Assembly (NCBI GenBank): GCA_003241475.1
Contig: QFQB01000021.1
Location: 1 to 24,933 of the forward strand
Reading direction: 5' to 3'
Source of the DNA: Micavibrio aeruginosavorus
Lineage (GTDB): Bacteria; Pseudomonadota; Alphaproteobacteria; Micavibrionales; Micavibrionaceae
Length of the DNA stretch: 24,933 nt
Shown: one piece after another, positions 1 through 7,152 of the stretch
Layout of the letters: each line of letters starts with the position of its first letter
Position numbering within the stretch: position 1 is the stretch's first letter
Notes under the pieces: model-generated
Databases searched by the model: none
Told to the model about the DNA's origin: nothing
Seen by the model: the letters and a program-made list of their open reading frames with translations, nothing else
Position numbers and translations under genes: made by a program

Positions 1-383
1 CCAATATCGCGCCCATCAAGAACGGCGCCCATGCATCCTTGCGGGGGATTTTGGGCGAAATCTTTTTGAAAAGCGAGAAGCCTGTCTCGAACGTTCGAGA
101 ATTTTGCGACTTTTGATGCTGCGGTTCCTACAGTATCCGTGCGAAGCGCGGGATTGCGAAGATCTTCGGGATGAAGATCGCTCGAAAGCGCGGCGGCAGC
201 TGCCAGAGCCTGTTCTTCGTCGTCCGGATTTTGGTTTGCCTGCAAAACGATATGGGCCACAGCGCGGTAAAGCGCGCCCGTGTCAAGATAGGCGTAGCCC
301 AGCGTTTTGGCAATGCGGCGGGCGAGGGTGCCTTTTCCGCTGGCGGACGGACCGTCGATGGCGATGACGTTCGTTTTTTTCAT
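1..383 (-). CDS. cmk: Cytidylate kinase, N-terminal part (runs off window)
   Basis: Phosphorylates CMP and dCMP with ATP in cytoplasmic pyrimidine salvage. Reading the minus strand from the ATG at 383, the protein opens with MKKTNVIAIDGPSASGKGT, which contains the P-loop GPSASGKGT, then LDTGALYRA, the usual second conserved block of Cmk. About 127 codons lie in the window, ending near VLDGRDI, another Cmk hallmark; the remaining roughly 90-100 residues lie to the left. An AGGA sits 8 bases before the start. The gene is divergent from the lipoprotein gene at 492. In many alphaproteobacteria cmk lies beside aroA and rpsA, which cannot be checked here. Confidence 0.93.
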   Translation of the reverse strand, partial: MKKTNVIAIDGPSASGKGTLARRIAKTLGYAYLDTGALYRAVAHIVLQANQNPDDEEQALAAAAALSSDLHPEDLRNPALRTDTVGTAASKVAKFSNVRDRLLAFQKDFAQNPPQGCMGAVLDGRDI

Positions 384-466
384 GGCGGGCATCCTAACGC
401 GAAGATTTCCGCGCGTCTTGTAAAAAAAGAATGTGCTGATGGCTTTTCCATGGGCGGCAGGCATGC

Positions 467-488
467 CATTCTCCGCCGCAGGAGAATG
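467..488 (+). promoter_or_regulatory. Hairpin covering the ribosome binding site of the 492 gene
   Basis: CATTCTCC (467-474) and GGAGAATG (481-488) form a perfect 8-bp stem with the 6-base loop gccgca. The 3' arm contains the whole Shine-Dalgarno sequence GGAGA, which lies 6 bases before the ATG at 492. If transcribed, this stem would mask ribosome binding. The pairing is seen directly; a regulatory role is inference. Confidence 0.45.
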
Positions 489-491
489 TTC

Positions 492-1097
492 ATGAAAGCC
501 TTGTTTATCTTTGTGTCTGTAATTTTATTGTCCGGCTGTGCAACAGGGATCGATCCCGATAAATACAATCCGGATCCGGTCAGTCCGAAAGAGTTCACGC
601 AATGCCACGGCTATAGTTGCACGCAAAAGTCGCCCACCGGATTTACAGACAAGGAGTGGGCTTCCATTCAGGCTGTTTTTAAAATAAATGCCGCAAAAGA
701 TGCCGCCGAGGAACGCAGCAAAATCGCTGCCGCCATCGCAAAAATGGAAAGGATCATCGGTTCCAAAACAGGAACGTCAGAAGATCTTCGAATGGCGGTG
801 ACATTCAAGGAGAACCTGAATCAGCTCGATTGCATCGACGAGACGGTGAACACGACGCATTATCTGCAAATGTTGCAAGATGCCGGGCTTTTGAAATTTC
901 ACGAACCGGCCCTGCCGACCCACCGCGGCTATTTCATCGACGGGCGCTGGCCGCACAATACGGCGGTGATCCGCCAGAAGGAAGGCAATGTCCTGTATGT
1001 CGTGGACAGCTTCTACCGCGCCAACGGGGAAGAGCCTTATATCTTGCTGCGCAAGGACTGGCTTGCGGGCTGGAGGCCGGCTGGGGCCAATCAGTAG
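492..1097 (+). CDS. Predicted lipoprotein, possible transglutaminase-like cysteine peptidase fold
   Basis: A 201-residue protein of unproven function. It begins MKALFIFVSVILLSGCATG, a lipoprotein signal with lipobox LSGC, so it should be lipidated at that Cys and anchored in the envelope. I chose the ATG at 492 because AGGAGA lies 6 bases upstream; the ATG at 486 has no room for a binding site. The C-terminal half holds LDCIDETVN, then WPHNTAV, then YVVDS. That order of Cys, His and Asp, each in a suitable local setting, resembles transglutaminase-like cysteine peptidases (COG3672 type). This is a motif-level resemblance, not a confirmed homology. Similar conserved hypothetical proteins occur in other alphaproteobacteria as far as I recall. 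Confidence 0.75.
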   Translation: MKALFIFVSVILLSGCATGIDPDKYNPDPVSPKEFTQCHGYSCTQKSPTGFTDKEWASIQAVFKINAAKDAAEERSKIAAAIAKMERIIGSKTGTSEDLRMAVTFKENLNQLDCIDETVNTTHYLQMLQDAGLLKFHEPALPTHRGYFIDGRWPHNTAVIRQKEGNVLYVVDSFYRANGEEPYILLRKDWLAGWRPAGANQ

Positions 1098-1104
1098 GCC
1101 GCTG

Positions 1105-1719
1105 CTATGCGACGGGCTTTGAAGCATCCCACCAGTATTCAAATTGCTTGCGCATGGCGCTGGCGAATGTTTTGTTTTTGAGCGTGATAAACCGCGCATC
1201 GTCCTTGTAATCCAGATTAAGGGCGATTTTGTCGGCATAGATCACGTACAAAGTCGTTGTGACGAAATATTTTTCGGGCAAGATTCTATATTCGCGGTCG
1301 GAACGCAGATTTTTGTTGTTTGCGGATGTCAGGGCCCGCATCTTGATGCCGGCCGCGCCGATCTCAGAAAGGCATTCCTCGTCTATACGGCTATTGCGCC
1401 GGTCGTCAGCGCGCATGAACAAAACCTCTTCGCCCTTTTGCAGCGTTTGCAAAACATCTTTGAGCGCTCCGATATAGCTGTCGGAAATAAAGAATTTGCT
1501 TTCGGAGAGATTGACGCCGTATTCGCCGTAAAAATCGATGCCCGCATTCGAGAGCACCGCGTGTATTTTAAAAAGCGTGTTTTTGGTCGGGCTGCCCGTT
1601 TCGCTTTCGAACGCGCTTATTGTCTGGACGTGCATTTCGCAACGTTTGGCCAGATCCGGCTGGCTCCAATTCAGGAGCGCGCGGGCGGCGCGGCATTGGG
1701 CAGGCGTAATCAAAATCAT
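1105..1719 (-). CDS. XRE-family helix-turn-helix regulator with unknown C-terminal domain
   Basis: A 204-residue predicted DNA-binding protein. Residues about 5-60 form an XRE/Cro-type HTH: QCRAARALLNWSQPDLAKR, then VQTISAFESETGSPTKNTLFKI. Residues about 75-200 form a second domain I do not recognise with certainty. It contains EEVLFMRADDRRNSR and LNLDYKDDARFITLKN, which is reminiscent of ligand-sensing domains fused to HTHs. No Shine-Dalgarno sequence precedes the ATG at 1719, and a promoter placed so that transcription starts at the ATG suggests a leaderless mRNA. It is divergent from the phosphatase gene at 1782, which it may control. The target is unknown. Confidence 0.82.
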   Translation of the reverse strand: MILITPAQCRAARALLNWSQPDLAKRCEMHVQTISAFESETGSPTKNTLFKIHAVLSNAGIDFYGEYGVNLSESKFFISDSYIGALKDVLQTLQKGEEVLFMRADDRRNSRIDEECLSEIGAAGIKMRALTSANNKNLRSDREYRILPEKYFVTTTLYVIYADKIALNLDYKDDARFITLKNKTFASAMRKQFEYWWDASKPVA

Positions 1720-1725
1720 ATAAAA

Positions 1726-1758
1726 TTGGTAGCGCGGATAATGTTTTTTGTCAAAAAC
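1726..1758 (-). promoter_or_regulatory. Promoter of the HTH gene with overlapping inverted repeat
   Basis: On the minus strand TTGACA (1754-1749) is followed after 17 bases by TACCAA (1731-1726). The predicted transcription start falls on the ATG at 1719. An inverted repeat GTTTTT (1743-1748) / AAAAAC (1753-1758) overlaps the -35 box, a natural place for autorepression. The -35 match is perfect and the -10 match is weak. Confidence 0.4.
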
Positions 1759-1781
1759 GGTTTGTGAGATAGGATCATTCT

Positions 1782-2297
1782 ATGGGTGAGAAAACGCGGC
1801 CGCATATTCTTTTTGTCTGCACAGGCAATATTTTCCGGAGTTTGAGCGCGGAACTGGCCGTGCGCGCAGCAAGCCTGAGATCCGGATTGCATTATCGTTT
1901 TTCTTCTGCCGGAACGGATGGCGGCGCGCCGAGGCTGATTGATCCTTTCGTGCGCGAGACGCTGGCGAATCTGGGGCTGGACAGCAGTCTCCATGCGCCG
2001 CGGCTGCTGACGCGCGATATGCTTGAGGCCAGCGATCTGGCGGTCGCCATGCACATAGAGCATCAGGATTTCATCCGCCGCGGATTCGGCTTGAACGTTC
2101 CGCTGTTTCGCGAAGTGGCGGGGCGCGAGCCTTTCGTCTTGCCGGATGTGGATGAGGCGGTGCCGGACTTTGAAACCAACTCCAAGGCCCGCAACGCTTA
2201 TATTGCAGACGTTGTCAGGAGCATTGCGGCGGACAGCAATGCGTTTTTGGCGCGTATTCCGGCCTATTTGTCGAACACCGACAAATTGCCTTTGTAG
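1782..2297 (+). CDS. Low-molecular-weight protein tyrosine phosphatase-like protein
   Basis: A 171-residue cytoplasmic protein. Near the N-terminus is HILFVCTGNIFRS, matching the CX5R phosphate loop of LMW phosphatases (C13 nucleophile, R19). A later LPDVDEAVPDF (from residue 120) resembles the DP loop that supplies the general acid, probably D122. The loop departs from the usual CTGNICRSPMAE: it lacks the second Cys and has RSLSAE in place of RSPMAE, so activity or substrate may differ; an arsenate reductase-like or non-catalytic role is possible. AGGA lies 8 bases upstream of the ATG. The 3' end overlaps the convergent EAL gene by 34 bases. Confidence 0.85.
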   Translation: MGEKTRPHILFVCTGNIFRSLSAELAVRAASLRSGLHYRFSSAGTDGGAPRLIDPFVRETLANLGLDSSLHAPRLLTRDMLEASDLAVAMHIEHQDFIRRGFGLNVPLFREVAGREPFVLPDVDEAVPDFETNSKARNAYIADVVRSIAADSNAFLARIPAYLSNTDKLPL

Positions 2298-4435
2298 GAA
2301 GTCGCGAATTTGTTGAATTCTTCAAGAGGGATTGGGCGCGAATAGCGGAATCCTTGCACCTCGTCGCATTTTTCTTCGAGCAGGAAGGCTTCGTGTTCCT
2401 TTGTTTCCACCCCTTCGGCAATGACTTTCAGGTTCAAAGAATGGCCTAGGCGAACGATTGTGCGCGCGATGGCGGCGTCATCCGCGTTGTTGAGCGCGTT
2501 GCGGATAAAGGACTGGTCGATCTTGAGGCGGTCGATTGGGAACTGGCGCAGATAGGACAAGGAGGAGTAGCCCGTGCCGAAATCGTCAATCGCCAGCTCG
2601 ACGCCCAAGGCATGCAATTGCTGCAGGGTTTCGATGGTTTGCTGGATATCGTCCATAAAGACGGATTCGGTAACTTCCAGTTCCAGATTCTGCGGTTTCA
2701 GGCCGGAATTTTTCAGGCATTTGGACACATACTCCACCAAATCGCTTTGGTAGAATTGCGCGCCCGAAACGTTGACCGCCACGCGTATGTCCTGTCCTTC
2801 GGCCTGCCATTTTGCGGCGACTTCGCAGGAATGGCGCAAGACCCATTCGCCGATGGGAACGATCAATCCCGACTGTTCGGCGATCGGGACGAATTCCGCC
2901 GGGGAGATGAATTGTCCGCCGGCTTTGGAGTTGTCTTTTTTGAACCAGCGGAGCAGGGCTTCCGCGCCGATGATTTTGCCGCTGTTCAGATCGAACTGGG
3001 GCTGGAAATAAAGCTGTAGCTCTTTGGCTTCCATGGCGTCGCGCAGATCGCGCAAAAGCTGGAATCTTTGCTGCACGGCGCGGTCGAAGTCTTCTGAATA
3101 TTCCTTGATCGTGTCGCGGCCTTCCTCTTTGGCGCGGTTGAGCGCGATATCGGCGTTCTTCAAAACCTGATCCGGATCGATTCCGTCATCGGGGAAAGTG
3201 GAAACGCCGATACTGGCTCTGATCTGGAAGGTCTCGTTGAAAACCTTGAACGGCTCCGAGCGAATGACTTTGACGACTTTGTCCGCAACATCGCGGGCGC
3301 TGTTTATATCGGTCGAAAGCGGCATGGTGATGGCGAATTCATCCTCGCCCGATCTTGCGACAACGGCGCTGTCCGGCAGCGCGGCGCGCAATCTTTTGCC
3401 GACGCCGCGCAATATGGCGTCGCCGACGTTGTGTCCCATGGAATCGTTGATATCCTTGAAATGATCAAGGTCCATGGCGATGACGGCAAAACGCTTGGCG
3501 CGGCTGTCATCGTCGTTGGCTTTGCGGGCCTGATCCGTCAGTTTTTGCAGGAACTGGATGCGGTTGGGAAGGCCCGTCAGCTGGTCGTAGTAGGCAAGCT
3601 TGTGGATTTTGTCTTCCGCGGCGGATTTGATCTGCGAGATGTTTTCCGCGTTCTGAAGAATCAGATTTTGCGTCAGCGTGATCGCGCCGCCGATTTCATC
3701 CTGTTCGTCATAGGGCGATTCCTTGATGACGGGGTTTTCCGGATTTTCAGCCGCGGCCATCAGGTTGTCGCGCATGAAAAGAATCGGTTCCAAAAGCCAT
3801 TTGGACAGCGAGATCATCAAAACCACGGTTACGAAGGCGGACATCAGCAGCATAATCGCAAGCGTTTGCTTGATGTAGTCTAGCAGCGCCGGGCCGATGT
3901 AGTTTGAATCGAGGCGAACAACGGCCACATAAGGGCGGCGCAGGTCGCTGGCGCGGTAAACGACTTCGTAGGTGGAGCCGTCTATGGAACGGTAGGAGCG
4001 ATTGAGGCTATCCTGATCCAGCATGATCATCGATACCGGCTCGCCGTAGGAGCCGAGCAGACGCAAATCCATCGAATAGATGGCGATGCCTTTGACAGCA
4101 GTGGTCGAACTGATGCGTTCGGCTAGATCTTGCGAGATCGGCGAGGCGAACATGTTTGTGACGTTGCCGATGGCCGGCGAAATAATGGAGCGGCCGACTT
4201 CGCGCAGATCGTTCAGGTATGTGGTTTCCTGCTGTTTAAAATTGAAGATGATAATGCCGCCCTGAACGACCAGAATGGTCAAAAAGAGGCTAAGCGCGAT
4301 CCGCCAGCTGATGCGCGACCGCCAGATGTTGGTCGGCGGGTTGCTGATGCTGGCAAGGGTGCTGGATTTACTGCGTTTGCGCTGTATCACGGCTTCAGAC
4401 CAATCGGAAATGCTTTTGGCAGACGCTCTAACCAT
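2264..4435 (-). CDS. Membrane GGDEF-EAL protein, probable c-di-GMP phosphodiesterase
   Basis: A 723-residue inner-membrane signalling protein. Helices at about 44-66 and 191-213 flank a periplasmic sensor region, and a HAMP-like stretch follows. The GGDEF domain (about 275-440) starts with YYDQLTGLPNR, but the signature is GEDEF (363-367) instead of GGDEF, and I see no RxxD inhibitory site. The EAL domain (about 470-715) looks intact: EALLRW at 492-497, NVSGAQF, ELEVTES, IDDFGTGYSSLSYL, LKIDQSFI, IAEGVET and QGFRYSRPIP. I infer that the protein hydrolyses c-di-GMP and that the GGDEF domain is regulatory. It lies downstream of pyrC-hisI but is separated by 232 bases and likely has its own promoter. 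Confidence 0.93.
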   Translation of the reverse strand: MVRASAKSISDWSEAVIQRKRSKSSTLASISNPPTNIWRSRISWRIALSLFLTILVVQGGIIIFNFKQQETTYLNDLREVGRSIISPAIGNVTNMFASPISQDLAERISSTTAVKGIAIYSMDLRLLGSYGEPVSMIMLDQDSLNRSYRSIDGSTYEVVYRASDLRRPYVAVVRLDSNYIGPALLDYIKQTLAIMLLMSAFVTVVLMISLSKWLLEPILFMRDNLMAAAENPENPVIKESPYDEQDEIGGAITLTQNLILQNAENISQIKSAAEDKIHKLAYYDQLTGLPNRIQFLQKLTDQARKANDDDSRAKRFAVIAMDLDHFKDINDSMGHNVGDAILRGVGKRLRAALPDSAVVARSGEDEFAITMPLSTDINSARDVADKVVKVIRSEPFKVFNETFQIRASIGVSTFPDDGIDPDQVLKNADIALNRAKEEGRDTIKEYSEDFDRAVQQRFQLLRDLRDAMEAKELQLYFQPQFDLNSGKIIGAEALLRWFKKDNSKAGGQFISPAEFVPIAEQSGLIVPIGEWVLRHSCEVAAKWQAEGQDIRVAVNVSGAQFYQSDLVEYVSKCLKNSGLKPQNLELEVTESVFMDDIQQTIETLQQLHALGVELAIDDFGTGYSSLSYLRQFPIDRLKIDQSFIRNALNNADDAAIARTIVRLGHSLNLKVIAEGVETKEHEAFLLEEKCDEVQGFRYSRPIPLEEFNKFATSYKGNLSVFDK

Positions 4436-4521
4436 TTCGACAAAAACCTGTCCTTATCCCGATATCTGAATTTCCCCGCTGGAAATGCGCTGATTTCCTA
4501 TTTTCAGTCTATATTAGGATA

Positions 4522-4610
4522 CTTAAGAAGGTATTACCGGAAGGGCGAAAACGCCTGATGAACGTCTTGAGTCTAATACCATAAGCTCCTCGTTTAAAAG
4601 GAGTTTTTTT
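4522..4610 (+). ncRNA. Candidate small RNA ending in an intrinsic terminator
   Basis: No plus-strand gene precedes the terminator at 4586-4610, so a short independent transcript is the simplest explanation. TATATT at 4510-4515 could be its -10 box; no good -35 is visible. Inside are a GGCG-AAAA-CGCC hairpin (4543-4554), a long-range pairing GGTATTA (4530-4536) with TAATACC (about 4574-4580), and a competing pairing ACTTAAG (4521-4527) with CTTGAGT (4566-4572). The two long pairings cross, so they form either a pseudoknot or alternative states. I do not recognise the family. The opposite strand could instead encode a 19-residue leader peptide reading from about 4583. Confidence 0.38.
4586..4610 (+). 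terminator. Intrinsic terminator facing right
   Basis: Stem CTCCT (4586-4590) with AGGAG (4599-4603), followed by seven T residues (4604-4610). On the minus strand there is no T run after the stem, so it does not serve hisI. It marks the end of the proposed small RNA. Confidence 0.55.
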
Positions 4611-4667
4611 GTATACCGAAAAAACACGCAAAATTTGGGTAAAATTTTACTAAAAATTCTCATACAC

Positions 4668-5063
4668 TTATTTTGGTTGCGCGTCCAAAAAGATCAAAGC
4701 CGTTGGTTGTTCTTCGTTTGCTTTGTCTATTTTGCGGTAGAAACAGCTTGGTCGTCCAGTATGGCAGGCGCCTTCGCCGGTCTGCTCGACCAAAAGCACG
4801 ACGGCGTCTTGATCGCAATCAATCCTGATTTCTTTCACACGCTGGATTGATCCGCTTGTCGCGCCTTTATGCCAGAGCTGGCCGCGCGACCGGCTCCAAT
4901 AATGAGCTTCACCTGTCTGCAAGGTTTTTTGGAGGGCTTCTTCATTCATCCATGCCAGCATAAGGATTTCGCGTGTAAGCAAATCCTGCGCGATGGCGGC
5001 AATAAGTCCATCCTTATTGTAATTCGGGGACAGCACTTTTGTTTCGTCTGTGGCGGACGTCAT
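4668..5063 (-). CDS. hisI: Phosphoribosyl-AMP cyclohydrolase
   Basis: Opens the purine ring of phosphoribosyl-AMP in histidine biosynthesis. The 131-residue length fits the stand-alone HisI form, not the HisIE fusion. Family blocks are present in order: LMLAWMNEEAL (34-44), HYWSRSRGQLWHKGATSG (54-71), DCDQDA (82-87) and CHTGRPSCFYR (100-110). The Cys and Asp residues in the last two blocks bind zinc and magnesium in the family. Its ATG overlaps the pyrC stop by four bases (ATGA), so the two are probably translationally coupled. HisI is usually with other his genes, so its pairing with pyrC here is slightly unusual. Confidence 0.96.
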   Translation of the reverse strand: MTSATDETKVLSPNYNKDGLIAAIAQDLLTREILMLAWMNEEALQKTLQTGEAHYWSRSRGQLWHKGATSGSIQRVKEIRIDCDQDAVVLLVEQTGEGACHTGRPSCFYRKIDKANEEQPTALIFLDAQPK

Positions 5064-6139
5064 GCGATGCTCCAGCGCAGGGTTTTTTGTCCCAATCCCA
5101 ATGGCAGGGGCAAAACATTACCGTCTTTGGTGTCCAACGGTTCCAGATCCATATCTTTATAAACCATATCAAAGGTTTCTATAGGGACAGGAAGGCCGTA
5201 GAAATTTGCGCCGTTGGTGCAAAGGAATGCCTTGAAGATTTCGAGGTCGTGTTCAAGGTCAAAACTTTCCGCATAAAGCTGCGGCGCGATGCCGCCGGTG
5301 AAGCATCCGGCGGCGCAACCACATTCTGTGGCCTTGGTGGTGTGCGGTGCCGAATCCGTTCCGGCAAAGAAGCGGGTATTGCCGGATTTTCTTACTACGC
5401 TCAAAAGGGCTTGGCGATCTTCTTCGAATTTGACCAGCGGCAGGCAGTAAAGATGGTATTTGAGGCCCTGCACCAAATCGCCCATGGTATAAAGAAGATG
5501 TTGTGGCGTTATCGTGGCCCCGGTTTTATCTCCTGATTTTTCAACAAAGTCAGCGGCTGTTTTGGTCGTGATATGTTCACAGACCATTTTCAGGTTTGGG
5601 TGTTGATTACGCAAGCGAGGCATGCGTTCCCGATAGAAATAATCCTCGGCGTTCGAATTCCTGCCGAAATATTGCTCGCCGGATAGCGCATGTTCTTCTC
5701 CATGCAGGCACAGGATCACGCCGTTGTCCTCAAGCGCTTTGATCACGCCGTTGTCCATGAGGTCGCGTAGAGGGCGGCCATGGTCCGCATTGGTGGTGCC
5801 ATGCGGCGGATAATATTTGCAGGCTTTGAGCAGGCCGGATTTCACGCCTGCCTCAATCATCGCAGGCGTTGTGTCTTTGGTCAGGTAGAGCGGGGTGATG
5901 ACGGTAGAGAAGGCATTTCCTCCCGCTTTTAATATCATGTCCCTGTATTCTTCGACGCTCCAATAAGGCAAAGGGTCCGATGTGCGGATTTTGGCGACGG
6001 GCGGCTTGGTGTTGGGCATGGCAAGGATGCCGGCACACCCCATAGAAAGGTGGGCGGCGATATAAGCCTCCATGGCGGGTCCCTGACGGACATGGACGTG
6101 AAGGTCGTACCATTTGGGAAGGGTGATGCGCTTGTTCAT
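5060..6139 (-). CDS. pyrC: Dihydroorotase, PyrC (type II)
   Basis: Zinc enzyme that cyclises carbamoyl aspartate to dihydroorotate in pyrimidine synthesis. With the ATG at 6139 it has 359 residues, slightly longer than the E. coli enzyme. Metal and catalytic positions are visible: WYDLHVHVRQG (H14, H16), KYYPPHGTTNADHG with the carboxylated Lys at 108, LHGEEH (H146), CEHITT (H189) and GTDSAPH (D262). A TTG at 6148 would add three residues, and neither start has a close Shine-Dalgarno sequence; an AGGAG lies further upstream. It is followed by hisI with an ATGA overlap. It is divergent from the response-regulator gene at 6262. Confidence 0.96.
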   Translation of the reverse strand: MNKRITLPKWYDLHVHVRQGPAMEAYIAAHLSMGCAGILAMPNTKPPVAKIRTSDPLPYWSVEEYRDMILKAGGNAFSTVITPLYLTKDTTPAMIEAGVKSGLLKACKYYPPHGTTNADHGRPLRDLMDNGVIKALEDNGVILCLHGEEHALSGEQYFGRNSNAEDYFYRERMPRLRNQHPNLKMVCEHITTKTAADFVEKSGDKTGATITPQHLLYTMGDLVQGLKYHLYCLPLVKFEEDRQALLSVVRKSGNTRFFAGTDSAPHTTKATECGCAAGCFTGGIAPQLYAESFDLEHDLEIFKAFLCTNGANFYGLPVPIETFDMVYKDMDLEPLDTKDGNVLPLPLGLGQKTLRWSIA

Positions 6140-6261
6140 GGTTACCAACTATCCACGCTAACTCCTTAAAATTCAAGGTATTCTATACGCGCTATTAAGC
6201 ATTTTCGCCTAGGATAAGGTACAGATCAGCATCTTCTCGTATGGGGATATCAGGGGATTTC

Positions 6262-7152
6262 ATGAAGATTATATCCGATGGTGCGGAACACCAGTTTCTG
6301 ACTTTTATCGACAAGCTCAAGGCCAACCCGAGCGGTTGGATTGCGTGCGTCTTTCCTTTTTCGCGCCATGTCGTACATGACAATCTGGTCAGCCGCCGCG
6401 CTTTCATCAAAAGCGATCTAACGCGCTTTCGCGCAGAAGCCAAAGCTTATGCCGAAGAATTGCGCGACACGGGCGGCATGCTACCCGGCGCGCAACTTTA
6501 TTTCTTTACCGACAATGACGTGATCTTGCTCTGTTGTCCCGCCAACGAGGCCCAGCAAAAACAGGTCCGTCAGACACTGGAAGCCGAAGCTGCCAAATTT
6601 CCGCGCGGTTTTTGCGAATTCGGTTTTCTGGCCAAGGAATTGCCAACCTATCAAAAAATGGCCGAACAAAAATTCCTCAGCCACAAGAAGATGAAGGCTT
6701 ATGACTCTCTTTCCGACGAAAGCGTGGTCGAAAGCCTGTCCCTTCGCCGCAAGCGCCGTGAGGAGCCGATCATACTTGTGGTCGAAGACGACCGTTTTAC
6801 AGCCTCCTACATTGCAGGTTTTTTGAAAGAGTTTGACATCGTCATCGCCCGCAACGGCGAAGAGGCCATTCAGAAATACATCGAATACGCGCCCGATGCG
6901 GTGTTTTTGGATATACATCTTCCCGGGATCAACGGCCACCAGACACTGCAGGCGATTAAATGCGCCGATCCGGAAGCGTTTGTCGTGATGCTGAGTGTCG
7001 ATACCGCAAAATCCAGCATCATGAACGCCAGCGAACTTGGCGCTGTCAGCTTCTTGAAAAAACCGTTCTCGCGCGAACGCGTGCTCAACACGCTCCGCCT
7101 GTCGCCTTTCATTCGCGACAGCCGCGGCATTCTTCCCATTCAGCGCGTTTAA
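6262..7152 (+). CDS. Response-regulator protein with unrecognised N-terminal domain
   Basis: A 296-residue protein. Residues about 170-285 form a REC domain: ILVVEDDRF (acidic pair E175/D176), VFLDIHLPGING with phosphoacceptor D217, S245 in VMLSVD, and K267 in LKKPF. The REC domain is at the C-terminus and no output domain follows. The first 165 residues are not a family I can name. They include a hydrophobic strand pattern LYFFTDNDVILLCCP that could be a very degenerate GGDEF-like fold, comparable to the clearer one at 21058. I chose ATG 6262 because GGGG lies a few bases upstream; the ATG at 6241 is poorer. No histidine kinase is adjacent. Confidence 0.85.
   Translation: MKIISDGAEHQFLTFIDKLKANPSGWIACVFPFSRHVVHDNLVSRRAFIKSDLTRFRAEAKAYAEELRDTGGMLPGAQLYFFTDNDVILLCCPANEAQQKQVRQTLEAEAAKFPRGFCEFGFLAKELPTYQKMAEQKFLSHKKMKAYDSLSDESVVESLSLRRKRREEPIILVVEDDRFTASYIAGFLKEFDIVIARNGEEAIQKYIEYAPDAVFLDIHLPGINGHQTLQAIKCADPEAFVVMLSVDTAKSSIMNASELGAVSFLKKPFSRERVLNTLRLSPFIRDSRGILPIQRV

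Noticed and set aside
777..1238. Minus-strand frame of 153 residues under the lipoprotein gene
   Set aside because: It overlaps a gene with a clear signal sequence and binding site; no independent support.
1144..1767. Long plus-strand reading frame opposite the HTH gene
   Set aside because: It is the antisense shadow of a convincing HTH gene and its translation has no family features.
4526..4583. Short minus-strand leader-peptide frame
   Set aside because: It has a GAGGAG only three or four bases from its ATG and no amino-acid pattern typical of attenuators; mentioned only as an alternative to the small RNA.
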